Assembly (NCBI GenBank): GCA_025504975.1
Contig: JANUWI010000004.1
Coordinates: 2,542,001 to 2,606,000, forward strand
DNA: 64,000 nucleotides
Source of the DNA: Plenodomus lindquistii
Lineage: Eukaryota > Ascomycota > Dothideomycetes > Pleosporales > Leptosphaeriaceae
Direction of reading: 5' to 3'
A model generated the notes under the pieces. The model was not told where the DNA came from and did no database searches. It saw only the letters and a list, made by a program, of their open reading frames with translations. Shown here in pieces: positions 52,999 through 64,000 of this stretch. Numbering within the stretch: position 1 is the stretch's first letter; each line of letters opens with the position of its first letter. The translations under genes and the position numbers were made by a program.

Positions 52999-54834
52999 GA
53001 ATGTGTAGAAGGGAAGAGAGCAGGTGAGGGTGAGGTGGTTGAAAAAGAAAGCCGGTTGAGGGGCGCACAAGGTCTTTGGTACATTCCAGCACAATCAGCA
53101 ATTCGTACACTCTAGACATTGAAGATTCCCAGTTTCAAGTAGACTGCAGAGTAGTGACAATACAAACAATAAGAAACACAAAAGTACGCACAATCCTCAA
53201 GAGCCTTAGGCGGCCTGCTTGCGCAATCACAGGGGCTGCAGGAGCGGTATTAAATCTACTTCCGCGCTTGCCCACAATGGAGTCTTTAATTGTAGTCTCG
53301 AGTCGTATACCGATGTGTATGTTTTTCGATTTGCATAATGCTTTGCCGGTCGATGATGAATACTGAGAGGAACCCTTGAGACTTATTGCTGAGCACTGCA
53401 GAGGTGGAGTCCATGGATGATTCCTGAACGTTTGCTCGCTGCAGAAGGATCCTAGAGCACTGCTGACCCACGCCTTTACGTAGCTCGAGACGCGAGCCCA
53501 CAACCATGATACAGGCCCAGAGTCACGTATTCTAATAGCCACTTTCCAGCAAGTCGTTTGAATTGCGCAGAGCGGGTCCTTACACTCTTCCTCTCAGCGA
53601 CATGGCGAGGCTTTCGATGAAGCCTTGAACATAAAGCGCGATGGTGAGTTCCAGAATGTTTCACTAGAGTGACGGAGTAATTCACCACATGAACAATTCT
53701 CAAGGTTTAAGGGCTTGACATCAACCAAATACAGACGTTCAACAACCTACCCGACTCAACCCTGTGCTCTCACATGTTCTTAAACCGCCCTGCAGACTTT
53801 AAAAGGTACACAGCACATTCGCGAGGTAGCTCATTGAATGCTCTATTCCAGTGTAAGACTCTGAGCCTGGCGAATAACACCAAGAACCTGGACAGGGCTA
53901 ATGCTAACAGCAGGGATTGACAGCCTTGCAACATCGACGCGACGCAGTCTTGTCAACGTACAGTGTGTTGAACGAGCCCATGAGATGAAGTCGGCAATTG
54001 GGTCGTAAGTGCGCATCACAATGTGCGCATCAAGCAGGTGCGAAGTGTGGTTGTGGGCTCACCGTAGGTATGCAGTTCCTTCTCTACCAAATTATCTACA
54101 CAGGCTAATACCCCTTCTGGGCTAGCAGCAACGGCCGCATATGAGATATCATAGGTGAGAACGAAGAATCCTCGAACCAAGCCTCGAAATGGTTCCTATC
54201 ACACTCAGGGAAAGCTTCAGGACGCGTGAGCCTCTTGTTACATCATAGCAATCCTCTCGCTTCCCAATGAATTCTGGGTGTAATATGGGCGCTTGCCCTG
54301 TCCGACAGGAGGAAGTCGTTGCCTTTGGACATCCCACTTGCCTGTCGGCGACTCGTCCGACTTTTCGCAATTCTTAGATGCCGCACCTCGTTGTCGTCAT
54401 GTGGTTTGGTGACCTTCCCGATCCGACTAGCTCAGCCGCGGAGCAAGAATGCTTGACGGAGCTTGAATTACCGTAACACCCGCCACATGTCATCCGCTAG
54501 TGACCCCAGTACTCCACACAATAGCAGTTCTTATGGCGAATATGTGCGGAGAGCCTGGGGAATCTGCAGCAGGGATGCGAATATGTACCCTCTAGGGCTC
54601 GCTTGCCTCGGTCGAAGAGAAGTATGACGATGAAAAATGTCCTCGGGCTCGGCTAGACGTGACGATGGTCTTCCGTAGACTTTTACGGTACCGCGTGTTA
54701 AATTGGGAATCGCGGAGCAATAAAAAGGTTTCTGTCCCCTGTGTCTGGTTCCAATCGTTGAGTAATCTCCAGCTTTAGATCTCCGGGAAAGCAACTTATC
54801 AGTATCCCATCGCAGCTCTGGACCTCAGTGCATC
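52999..54834. other. Intergenic, 1.8 kb, no gene seen
   Basis: Short ORFs only, no domains. The right end is the promoter of the acetate-type transporter gene. Confidence 0.5.
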
Positions 54835-55835
54835 ATGTCAAACACCGCGGTATACGATCATGAGATGCATGAGCATAATGGCATGAAGATAGCTAGTAAC
54901 GGCAACGGCGCTGCCCTAAGCCGTCAAGTCACAGTTGCGCTCAGCCCTGAGCAGTACGAACGACTCTTCTTCCAACCTTCGGCGCCGCGTCGAGGTGATT
55001 TGGCGAAGCGCTTTGGTTTGTCATCCTCATTGCTACACTGCAAGAAGCCCTACTGACATTATGATCAGCCAATCCAACATTACTTGGTCTGATCGGTTTC
55101 TTGATCCCATACACGTCTACCATTCTCATTCTATGTGGCTTCCAAGGCGCGGTTGCGCCACAGTCTCTGGTCGGACTGAGCGGAGACTATTACTTCTTTG
55201 GATGCATCGCCATGAACCTCGCTGGTATTGCGGAGTTCATTCTTGGTAATAGTACGCAGACTATCATGCATCCATGCTTTTATTCAAGCTGATCCCTCAA
55301 ATTAGCGTTTCCTATGGCGGTGTTTCTCATCTACGGAAGCCATTGGGGAAGTCTAGCATATACCCAAGATCCCATACACAACACCACCGCGCCTTTCGCC
55401 GAACTGGGAGGCGCGAACGGCGCAGCATACAACTCATCGCAGGGTTTTCACAACGTAACGATGTACGTCATACTCTTTCCTATAACCCGGCACACAGACT
55501 GACATCCGTACAGGGTCATCGCGTCTTTCGTCTTCCTCATCGGCACTCTCCGTGTCAACGTCTTCTTTACAGCCATCTTCTTCGGTCTCGTCATGCTGTT
55601 CTCCTTCATCGCCGCCGCCGACTTCAAAGTCGGGAGTGCGACGACCGAGGCTGATCTTGAGCATATCGCGAAGTTGTTGCACATTGCTGGTGGCTTCGGT
55701 TTCATCGGGCTGGTGTGTGGGTGGTACCTTGCGATCTTGACGGCATGCGAGGCGGTTGGGATCCCTTGTCCATTACCGGTGCTGGATCTGAGTAGTAAGA
55801 TCTTTCCGAAAGAGGACCAAGTTCACGAGGAGTGA
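54835..55835 (+). CDS. Ato/GPR1/FUN34/YaaH-family acetate transporter
   Basis: Four exons, 54835-55015, 55069-55251, 55306-55462 and 55514-55835, give 280 residues with exact phases. A cytosolic N-terminus of about 60 residues precedes the family motif, here ANPTLLGLIGF, at the junction of exons 1 and 2. Six hydrophobic segments follow, with EFILGNTFPMAVFLIYGSHWG in the middle, a glycosylation-like NSS and NVT in an extramembrane loop, and a short acidic tail. Family members move acetate, ammonium or related small ions at the plasma membrane. NPTLLGL differs from the usual NPAPLGL at two positions, so specificity is uncertain. Confidence 0.92.
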
Positions 55836-56263
55836 GTTCTAAGTGAGACTCACATCAGGATGGTAAACGGGTGTAGCTCAGTGGAAGTATCGCGAAGTCG
55901 TGGCGTAGCACTGCATTCGCCTGTGAAGACATCGACGAGCCAACGAAATCTGATCAAGCGGATTGAATAGGGATAGCTCATGCGAGGATCAAAGGTGACC
56001 TGATGAAGATGAGCTCATTGCTGGTAATGTAGTGCGACGGTTACGACAGGTTTTCTGGACCACGAGAGGACGAACTCACGACATCGATCCCAAGACATGC
56101 CTTCAATGAGAATGTAATGTTCCGAATGTTAGCTAAGAAAACACTGAAAATTTGTTCTAATTGCAGCAAGTTAACGGGAATGAGAAGTCATGGATTCCAC
56201 TGCGCGTGACCTACACCTGCGCATCTATGCAACGCACGCAGCGCCAGCCCCACGATGGCACCA
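55836..56263. other. Intergenic between convergent genes
   Basis: A stretch near 55872 resembles a tRNA A box but no cloverleaf forms. No gene seen. Confidence 0.5.
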
Positions 56264-57571
56264 TTAAGCACACTCCCATGCGAAGTCCCTCTCCCGCTTT
56301 CCATAGAAATCATTGGCCCTCCCAATCATCTCCACGTTCTCGTTGAACGCTCCTGCGTCACCGTGCTTGTTGCACATCCTTCTTGCATAGTGTCGGTCAA
56401 CACCGGGGAGAAGTCGCTTACCCCTCGGCCGACCAATCCTGCAGCGTACTTCCTTCGTCTTACCTCTCGTCTGGACTGGAATTGCTTCAGGAACAGGTCC
56501 AAAGTCTTCAAGATATGGTACCGTACGACGGAGATTCTCATTGGTCAATGGTGGAAGGGCATCGCTGAGTTCTGCGGTGTAGTCGTGCATTTGCTTCTCG
56601 AGAAGCTTCTTCGCTGACTCTAGAATGGTGTTTGGCTTCTTGATACTTCCTTGGAGCTGCTGAATGGCGGCTACGATGCTCCCTAGGGACGAACAAACCT
56701 CTTGAAGGTTGTCGGAAACCGAATCTTTGCGCAAATCGGCAGTGGAAAGGGCGAGGTGGTCGCTCACCAAGCCTGAAGGCTGATCATGATCAACAGTGGT
56801 GGAACTTTCAGCAATGCCAGAGACTGTTGCACCCGGCCAGCCAGGGCCTGGAAGATCAGATGGTTGGATTGTGCCTGTGTTGCATTTGTAAGGATGTCCA
56901 GACTTTGTACCTTCCGGGCTTTTAGGATGATCAGGTTGTGGTAAGCGCGGCTCGGTGAATCGTGGCATCGCCAACAGGTGCACTTGGATACGTTGTAGCA
57001 GATCCGCTTCTTGAAAGACTTTGTCTAAAGCATGATATACGGAGTCAAACGTTCCATTTCCTGGAACATTTCGCTCTTCAGTCTCAGTAATCGCATTCCT
57101 CAAGGACTGCATCTTGGATGTCAGAGCGACAACTTGATGAAGAGAACTCTTTTGCAAGTGCACTATACGTAGGTCTGCCACCGAAGAGGATGGCGAAGCA
57201 GGTATATCGAGAGACCTCTCCACCAAGAGAGTTGTAGACTTCCCGTTGGTGGAAGAGGTGCTTGATGTATCGCTATCGTAATCTTGGTTGTAGTCGCCCT
57301 GAGGATCTTCAAGGTTCACCCTCTGCATCTTCGACGTAAACTCACAAGATGGGATCGCGTGGGTAAGGTCCTGATTTTTGACCATAGAACCTTCGGTGTG
57401 AGATTTCTCACCAGCAGCTGACAAGCTCTCCTCAGGAGGGATTTCATCTCGAGCGGAATCCTCGCGCGATTCCATTAGCGTGTGACAAGGTATAGCACTA
57501 TCCGTCAAATTGTTGGAGGGCAATGGAGCGACTGTCTTGTGATCGTTGCGGTTGGGTTGAGTTCCTACCAT
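56264..57571 (-). CDS. Hypothetical protein, no recognised family
   Basis: A single frame of 435 residues. The first 130 are Ser/Thr/Asp-rich and low in order. Residues about 135-200 form a likely helical segment (VHLQKSSLHQVVALTSKMQSL and the following charged heptad-like run), a second helical region lies at about 290-345 (LQEVCSSLGSIVAAIQQLQGS), and the C-terminus is basic (RCRIGRPRGKRLLPG, then YARRMCNKHGD). The GRPRGKR run resembles an AT-hook-like DNA-binding patch, which is inference only. No signal peptide or membrane helix. Possibly lineage-restricted. Further exons at either end cannot be excluded. Confidence 0.6.
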   Translation of the reverse strand: MVGTQPNRNDHKTVAPLPSNNLTDSAIPCHTLMESREDSARDEIPPEESLSAAGEKSHTEGSMVKNQDLTHAIPSCEFTSKMQRVNLEDPQGDYNQDYDSDTSSTSSTNGKSTTLLVERSLDIPASPSSSVADLRIVHLQKSSLHQVVALTSKMQSLRNAITETEERNVPGNGTFDSVYHALDKVFQEADLLQRIQVHLLAMPRFTEPRLPQPDHPKSPEGTKSGHPYKCNTGTIQPSDLPGPGWPGATVSGIAESSTTVDHDQPSGLVSDHLALSTADLRKDSVSDNLQEVCSSLGSIVAAIQQLQGSIKKPNTILESAKKLLEKQMHDYTAELSDALPPLTNENLRRTVPYLEDFGPVPEAIPVQTRGKTKEVRCRIGRPRGKRLLPGVDRHYARRMCNKHGDAGAFNENVEMIGRANDFYGKRERDFAWECA

Positions 57572-57947
57572 GATTCGGCTGCCGCAATTCGTGGGGATGT
57601 GGTAAGGACAAGTTCAGCAAGGGCGAGGTCTTATATGAACAGTAATGCTAGACGGTCGCTGCATCTCCGACATTTCTGGATTGCTCTGAGGGTGACAGCA
57701 CAAAGATTCTCAGATGTGAGGTGTCTCACAGCTCATCCGGTGAGTTGTTTGTGACATCATAGCATGATGAAAGAAGTGCCCCTACTGGAACATTTGTCGA
57801 CCGCGACATCCATTCAGGATAATGCTCAGTGGTACCAAGAGTCTGTCGTATGCGAGACATGTACGGTGTATCAGACAATCGATTACGAAAACGGCCGTCG
57901 CTGCGACATGGCAGCAGCACATGGTACGCGATGAAGTGACGATACTC
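57572..57947. other. Intergenic, no gene seen
   Basis: Promoter side of the 56264 gene and 3' side of the GNAT gene. Confidence 0.5.
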
Positions 57948-58668
57948 TCAAAGCTCCTTGACCATTGTCAGAACGATGCCATTAATCCCAGTGTCTCCAC
58001 TAGCACCCCCGTCCAGAACCTGTGAGCATCTTTGGAAGCCTATGCGCTCATAGAAAGTCCGACCGTTTGTGTTTGTCTTTACCATATCGAGGTGCACACC
58101 TTTTGCACCTTGGATCTTCACAGTTTTGAAGAACGCGTTGATGAGTGTCTTCCCGTAACCTTTGCGCTGATACTCTGGGAGAATGTCGATGTGGAGATGC
58201 GCTGCAAATTGTGTCAATGTCTCAGGCCAGTCTTGAAGCATACTGCAATGCGCATTGTACGCAGCAGTCCTGAAGTCCTTCACCATATCTCCTTCCATCA
58301 ACTGGTCATCGGTCTGTAATTCCGGCTTGGGCACGTGCTCAGGATTGATATCGTGGATGAATACTTCACGCCAGCGCTGCGCGAAAGATGTCGTGTCTGC
58401 CGTTCCGATGCAGTAACCGACGATGCGACCTGAGCCATCATCTAGCACCTGGCAGGTTTCAGGTGTCAGGCTGACATACGGACGATACCAGAGATATGAT
58501 CCGATGGTTCTTGCTGGCTCAAAGTTCAGTCCAGGGTCAATAGTCGCGAAGTACTAACACGGTCAGCTAACATACGTGGATATTGTGAGTTGCGCAGATG
58601 CGTACAACGTGAAGTCCATGCTCAAAGTCTCGTGCGGGGTCGTAGGAACGAACGAAAGGGATCGCCAT
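57948..58668 (-). CDS. GNAT-family N-acetyltransferase
   Basis: Two exons, 58668-58606 and 58553-57948, with a 52-nt intron (GTT|GTACGC ... GTTAG|TAC, phase 0), give 222 residues. Exon 1 encodes MAIPFVRSYDPARDFEHGLHV and exon 2 continues YFATIDPGLNF. The acetyl-CoA-binding motif A is clear at about residues 150-170 (HIDILPEYQRKGYGKTLINAF, with the Q-x-x-G-x-G loop), followed by GVHLDMVKTNTNGRTFYERIGF, the typical motif B. The middle insertion resembles fungal GNAT proteins distantly related to eukaryotic O-GlcNAcase-associated and bacterial acetyltransferases. Substrate unknown. Probably cytosolic or nuclear. Confidence 0.87.
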
Positions 58669-59241
58669 GGAGATGATCGCATCAATATATCTTGGCAATG
58701 TTTTCTAGTCTGGCGTTGGTCGCAATCGATTTCGTCGCTGAGATCGCTGCCACAGGTGGTAGTTTGTGGATTGATGATGGGCTGCTGCGGGTGGTATGCT
58801 GCACGTGGCTTCCGCACCGTCCTATCCATGGATGAGCGCCACAACGCGCGACAGACTTGAGATAAAACCACACATAAGATGTAGAAGAACAGAAACTGAG
58901 GTTTTTAAGATTCCACAGAATGTTACGAGGAGCGCTAACGGACAGGAGCGTTTCAGCGTACCTTCACCTTCCTCTTGGCCTGAACCAGTGCAGCTGGCCG
59001 GTTGTAAGCCCTGCTACTGCCTATATGGCGAACGGGAAACGAGGTAAACTAAAAAATGGAAAAATCGCACTGTGAATAGAACATGATTATGTCATTCGTT
59101 CAAGTCTTTGCAAATGGCATGGGTACCTATGGTCGTTCTCGTTATCACGTGCGACAACTACCTATGGTCGTACATAGACCTGATTCAAGTCATTTTCATC
59201 ATGATATGAAATTTGCTACTTAAACAATCTGTCCCTTGCAA
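58669..59241. other. Intergenic, no gene seen
   Basis: Nothing beyond short ORFs. Confidence 0.5.
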
Positions 59242-60246
59242 TTACTCCAACCTCTCATCCTCATGAAATACCAGCGCTCGAACTTCGATACTCTCACGTC
59301 CCTCTTTATCCTCCGTGCCGGGTATATGGAACGCTGTATGCGGCACCCGTCTCGCCCGTCCATCCAGCTTCGAGTCAAAGCACTTGATCAGCAAAACCTC
59401 ATCAGGCGTCAAGCCGGACTTGTAAAACCATCTTCAGCTGATCAGTTACCATTCAATCTCAACATAACGAATGAACTCACCGATGCGCAGGATCATGCTT
59501 AACAGCATAAGTCTCGCCCTTCCGATTCGGGTAAATTAATTCTGTCACCACCAAACTCTTATCATCTACGCTGCTCGCCTCTGCAACAGCAAGCGGATCA
59601 CGTTGCACAGTTTTGATCGGACGCCACACATTGATAATTTGAACGCGACTGCGCAGCAACTTCTCTGCTTCTTTGGGAAGATGGTGCGGTACGCGGGACA
59701 AGGCGGCGGCGTACGACTGGTCGATGTGAACGCGCTGGACTGGGCCGCGTAGTGTGCGGTCAGATGTTTCTGAGCCGGGGGGCTGGCGGCGGATGGTATG
59801 GTCAAAGATGAACACTCGTGAGGCACCGGTGCTGTATCTCGTTACTATTGTTCATCATGTGAGTAGCAGTCGAAGCCTTACGCATCCTTCAACAGCTGCT
59901 CGGTCTCTGCGTAGTAACCGCTCTTGATCTGCTCGTCATCGACAAAGTCCTTCTCTTGCGCAGTTTGGCGGTAAAATTCAAAACCATTCTTGTCAAGCGT
60001 GTAGTCTTGCTCGCGGCCTCTTACATCCTTCACGGTGACGGGGTGTACCTCAAATGGGCGCTCGAAAGTCTCTGGGCGGTTGACATATGTGGGTGCTGGT
60101 GGTGAACCATTTTCGTTTGGCTTGAAGTAGTGGAGAACGGTTTGAACGTCTTGAGGACCCAAGGGTGTAGTTGAGGTCGCGTTCTGGAGTGTTTGGGGCG
60201 AGTAGGAGGGTGTGGCAGACGGTGGGGCAACTGCTGCTGTCGCCAT
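59242..60246 (-). CDS. AsaB/CmcJ-like hydroxylase-desaturase family protein
   Basis: Three exons, 60246-59882, 59831-59481 and 59431-59242, give 301 residues with exact phases. Family blocks are present in order: VQTVLHYFKPNENG near the N-terminus, LKDATGASRVFIFDHTIRR across intron 1, VQRVHIDQSY with the putative iron-binding H-x-D, QIINVWRPIKTVQRDPLAV, and in exon 3 VLLIKCFDSKLDGRARRVPHTAF with a distal His. This family (often annotated as methyltransferase, GA4 desaturase or AsaB hydroxylase/desaturase) is usually linked to secondary metabolism as an iron/2-oxoglutarate-type oxygenase. No backbone synthase lies within this window. Substrate unknown. Confidence 0.88.
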
Positions 60247-60677
60247 TGTGAAATTCCAGACTTGAAATCCTGCGTAGATTTTATATTGTGTCGGTCACAG
60301 AGCGAGTCCTGTTCTGGAATACTAGGCTTCAGTCCCATTCGCTTCTTATAGGTATTGAATGTGTAAAGTGAGGTGGACGTGGCCTGGATGATATGTCAGC
60401 TTGTTACCTTCCCCGCAGCACGCAATATGGTCAGAACACCGGGTGATCGGCTTTGAAATGCCATGATTCAACGTCATAGGGCGCGGAGTCGCATTTGCTT
60501 GGAAATGGAAGATAACGCGATCAACGTTATTGGTCGTAGGCGCGACACGATCACAAAGCAGAAAGATTAATGCCTCGGATCTACCAATATTGGATGAGTA
60601 ACGATCAAGAACGGTCTAGTGTACAGAGAGACCACATGAGTGGTTGAAAACGTGAAGTGCAGAGATCTGAGACGAAG
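60247..60677. other. Intergenic, no gene seen
   Basis: Promoter of the oxygenase-family gene and 3' side of the permease gene. Confidence 0.5.
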
Positions 60678-62339
60678 CTATATGGAGATATGCACAAGCT
60701 GTGTAATGCTCGTGCCATCATCGAGCACACGCGTCTCCTCTTCAACCTTGTAGCCCCTCCACTTTGGGATGAGCTTGATCCACAAATACCAGTATACCAG
60801 ACCAAACAAAACCACTGATATACCCACAACGGCGTAAGTAGCGTACCATATCTTGTCTTCCTTTTGTCCATTTTTTGGTGGAAAGAAAGGAGCCGCGAGG
60901 AGCGCGAGACTCAAGACAACCCGTAGAACCACAGCGCCTCTCCACGCCTTGAACGGTCTCTTCAGATCTGGGCGCTTGCATCTGAGCCACAGCAATCCGA
61001 TGGATGATGCAAGAGCAAAGATTTGCCCGGGGTATCCTTCAACCTCCAGAATGAAAGAGTAGACCTCACCGGAAGGCGGCAGTGCGATCACGAATAACGA
61101 GGGAATGTAGTGCACGATTAGCCCACCAAGCGGCGCGCCGAATGGTTTCGAAGAGGCAAGTAGATTTGGGAACGGAAGAAAGCCTTGTCTGGCGACCTCC
61201 TGATTCAGTCGAGCCTATGCAAGTTAGTTTCCAGTGTTTCAAGTTTGGCAGAAACGCACCAATGCAAAAGTGACCACCATGACATTACCAGCGCCAGAGA
61301 GAGCCACGGCCAGTGGTAGTACGACCTTTCCCACGTTTGCACCAAAGCATCGCTCGAAGAAAAGCGCTGCTATCAGCTCTCCGCTAGCTTTGACCTCATC
61401 CAAGGGCACGACGATGAAGTACGCAATATTGACGAGCAGGTATAATATGCATGCTGTTGCTAGAGCCACGATCGAGACCGATTTGAGCGTGCGCACAGGG
61501 TTCTTGACCTCGTTCAAGACGTTGTTGACGTTGTTGAGCCCGGCAAACGAGTAGAATACTTTGAACAGCGATGTAGAGATGGTTCCCCAACTCCAGTCGG
61601 TACCCTTCCATAAGTCTGGACCAGTGGGGAAGTTGCTTCTCGTTGTCCCAGTTCCTGCTGGTCGGAGGAGCACCACAAATAAGCCGGAGCAGATCATGAA
61701 CACCACCAGGCCAATTTTGATCCACCCTAAGAAGTTCTGGATCCTCATGCCCGTCTTCATGAAACAGCCATGGATGATCGTAATGACCGTCAGCAGCCCT
61801 ACGGCAAGCGACTTGCGGGCAAAGTCCGTCGCTTCGATGTCGAAAGCGTACAATGTGTATTGCGCGAAAACGATGCAGTTGCTCGCCGTAAAGCCAAGCA
61901 GCACAGCTTGTGTCGCGATCAAAGTACTCGCAAGAAAACGAGGCTTGCGATATGTGAACTCGAGATACACCTTCTCGCCGCCCGAGCGAGGCAGCATGCA
62001 GCCATATTCTAGACCGACCGCAAGGCCGCACGCTGCGATAATGGCACCGACGATCCAGAGTGTCAAGCTCAGCCCAACACTTCCAACATCTTTGACAATG
62101 ACACCGGGCGTGGCGAAGATGCCGCTGCCGATAACGCGGGAGATGACGAGGATGTATGCACTGGACCATGTGATGTTCCGGCCGAGTGTTGATGCTTCTG
62201 GCAGCACGTCGTCTTCTATGGATCTTGTTGTTCCTTCGCCGACCGTGATGTTAGATTCATCACTCGAAAGAGAGGTCTTGATGCTGTCCGTTGGCGAATT
62301 CGATCGTGCAAGTAGGTGTTCACGCTCATATGAAGACAT
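60678..62339 (-). CDS. Methionine/LAT-type amino-acid permease (MUP1-like)
   Basis: Two exons, 62339-61260 and 61214-60678 (TTG|GTGCGT ... CATAG|GCT, phase 0), give 538 residues. A 50-residue Ser/Thr-rich cytosolic N-terminus leads to the first helix pair with SRVIGSGIFATPGVIVKDVGS, the substrate-binding GSGIF motif of APC/LAT transporters. About twelve membrane segments follow. FYSFAGLNNVNNVLNEVKNPVRTLK is the conserved amphipathic region of the high-affinity methionine permease group. The C-terminus is hydrophilic and acidic. It probably imports methionine or related neutral amino acids at the plasma membrane; exact specificity is inference. Confidence 0.9.
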
Positions 62340-62726
62340 CTTGGCTGTAATACTGTACTGATGAGCGTGATGCGTGGTTAATGATGCTTCTGAGGATTAG
62401 CGAAAATTCCACAGCGACGATGATCGTCATGTTGGAAGGCAGCACAGCGTGGCGGCGGATGTAGATGGAATTGTCAGCGAGAGGCACACCATATTGACGA
62501 CAGATGATGCGCTGTGTGGTTGTGAGACAGAGTGTCGCGGACGCGTCAATGGGCGTGGTATGATTGGCGCCAGGTGTGCTATCTAACAGCACGCCATCCC
62601 GCGTGAGACTGACGCGGATCCAGGTGATCGCGGGACCGTCCGCCTTGCATCAGGCATATTTCCGGCTGATGCGATAGCCGAGAGTGCCGAACATTGCAGA
62701 CAAGGTTGCATTGTTGACAACATACA
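62340..62726. other. Intergenic, no gene seen
   Basis: Promoter of the permease gene and 3' side of the peptide transporter gene. Confidence 0.5.
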
Positions 62727-64000
62727 TTATCTCGATGGATCCCGGATAGCTTCTGTCGGCTCGTATGGGCTGTTGCCATCTCCGCTACAATACCTGTCAT
62801 CATCTTCACTGCTGCGGCTCAACAACTCGAACTCGTCCGTATTCTCGACGAATTCATGCATGGTCTCCGAGCGATCGAAGTTCTTGAATATGCGATGGAA
62901 GACGTAGCTCGTGATGGCCGCGATGGAAGCCAAGCTAAAGTACAGCCACTGCAAGTGCGGATCCGTTGCAAAAGGCGCAATGAGTATTCCCAATAAGCTT
63001 CCCCCAGCAGATGTGAGGAGGAAAAGACTCATGATGAAGCTCTTCATGTTCTCAGGCGCCTTCGCATAAGCCAGCTCCAGTCCGGTCACGCTCGCAAGGA
63101 TCTCACTCAACGCCACAAGCACGTATGCAGGAGCCTGCCACGCGACGTGAATTTGATTAGGCTCCAGCTTCCCGCCGGCTAGCTTGCCGGCATCGCATTT
63201 CAGGGGGAACGAGTAACAAGGTGGAGCTGCGTAGATAAACCATTGGAGCACACCAGCGTACAGCATCGCGAGTGCGGCGACCAGGAACCCCAGTGTGATG
63301 CGCGTGATCGGTGACATAGCAAGATGTAGACGGGTACGAAGGAACGGATAAATCAGCCTATCCATGAGCGGTATGAGCAGGATTATCGTGATGGGATCGA
63401 TGTTTGGAAGGACGTCGTTGGGCAGTCCATGAAGCTGCATTTGTCCGGCTAAACCGACGAGTCAGTAACGATCGTGAGGCTGGAAAATAGGTTGTACCTT
63501 GTGAAACGAAGTTGTTCATCATCTGTGAGTACGTAACCCAATATATTGGGAAGAAGAGGAACACTTTGCACGCCACTAATGCAGTCTTGAGCTCATCGAT
63601 GAAGTGGGTGTCCCACGTAACACCTTTCCGACTGCGCTGCAAAGAAGGTCTCGCTATGTTCAGGTCGCCACCGTTCTTGACAGCGATCCAGAGAGCACGA
63701 AAACAGTTACCTATGACACCACCCTGTGGCGGCCTGATGATGTACTGCTTCTTACCGCGTACCAAGACTACGACGCCCGCGCAAAACATGATGAATGGAA
63801 GAAGATAGGCGCTCCAGAAGCCGACGTGCAATTCCAGCATGGTCGTGGCAATCGCCGAGACAGAACCCAAGTTGATGCAAATGTAGAACATCATGTAGAC
63901 GCGTTGAACGGTGAGCTCTGGGTCCACGATGACTTGCTTTCCGCCCCTCAGCGTTTTTACGAATGGCTTCGTTGAGCGGATCTGTTCAGCGATCAATGGC
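62727..64000 (-). CDS. PTR2-type peptide transporter (POT family), 5' end missing
   Basis: The gene enters from the right edge, so its N-terminus is outside the window. Visible exons are 64000-63498 and 63448-62727 (CAA G|GTACAA ... TTTAG|CC). The seen part starts within the loop that reads RSTKPFVKTLRGGKQVIVDPELTVQRVYMMFYICINLGSVS, a diagnostic POT/PTR2 block. Later segments include PIYWVTYSQMMNNFVSQAGQM, the PTR2 family signature near helix 7, and the terminal helices. The transporter imports di- and tripeptides with protons. The C-terminal tail is acidic and Ser-rich. With the amino-acid permease and acetate-type transporter it makes a nutrient-uptake neighbourhood, though no co-regulation is visible. 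Confidence 0.9.

Noticed and set aside
55864..55925. tRNA-like A box (GTAGCTCAGTGG)
   Set aside because: No T arm or acceptor pairing could be found, so no cloverleaf.
1..64000. CRISPR array, prophage or bacterial-type operon
   Set aside because: Spliceosomal introns, a nuclear tRNA intron and fungal gene families show eukaryotic nuclear DNA; no spaced repeat array is present.

Overview
The window is nuclear DNA from a filamentous ascomycete, most likely a dothideomycete close to Pleosporales. The evidence is the gene set (HET-domain protein, Zn2Cys6 regulator, alternative oxidase, peroxisomal alcohol oxidase, KAR9, Ato-type acetate transporter), short GT-AG introns of about 50-90 nt with CTAAC-like branch sites, and a nuclear tRNA-Thr(AGT) with a small intron. 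The species cannot be fixed from the sequence alone.

Layout. 0-5.9 kb is gene-poor: a partial RRM-like C-terminus, two weak related membrane ORFs and a repeated CACGTG site. 5.9-17.2 kb holds a membrane-anchored SH3 protein, the tRNA, a Zn2Cys6 transcription factor, a HET protein and a mitochondrial sulfide:quinone oxidoreductase. 17.6-27.4 kb is a same-strand array of nine two-exon genes for small secreted cysteine-rich proteins (SSP1-SSP9), most of them absent from simple ORF calls because an intron splits each one. 28.5-49.1 kb is conserved single-copy territory: KAR9, mitochondrial phosphate carrier, MFS efflux pump, a conserved unknown, acylphosphatase, alternative oxidase and alcohol oxidase. 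49.7-53.0 kb carries a second SSP block on the minus strand (SSP10-SSP12 plus a decayed copy). 54.8-64 kb holds an acetate-type transporter, an unknown, a GNAT acetyltransferase, an AsaB/CmcJ-like oxygenase-family protein, a methionine/amino-acid permease and a peptide transporter cut by the window edge.

The main discovery is the SSP family. Twelve intact members share a signal peptide, one phase-0 intron between the second and third cysteines, and a reconstructed signature C-x9-C ... C-(x3)-C-x4-C-x(9-10)-C-x(3-4)-C, with an aromatic-Gly (FG or WG) motif before the seventh cysteine in nearly all. Paired cysteine losses suggest C2-C5 and C3-C4 disulfides. I do not recognise the family; an effector-like, antimicrobial or self-signalling role is possible but not shown by the sequence. 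The two blocks lie on opposite strands and could derive from one array split by an inversion.
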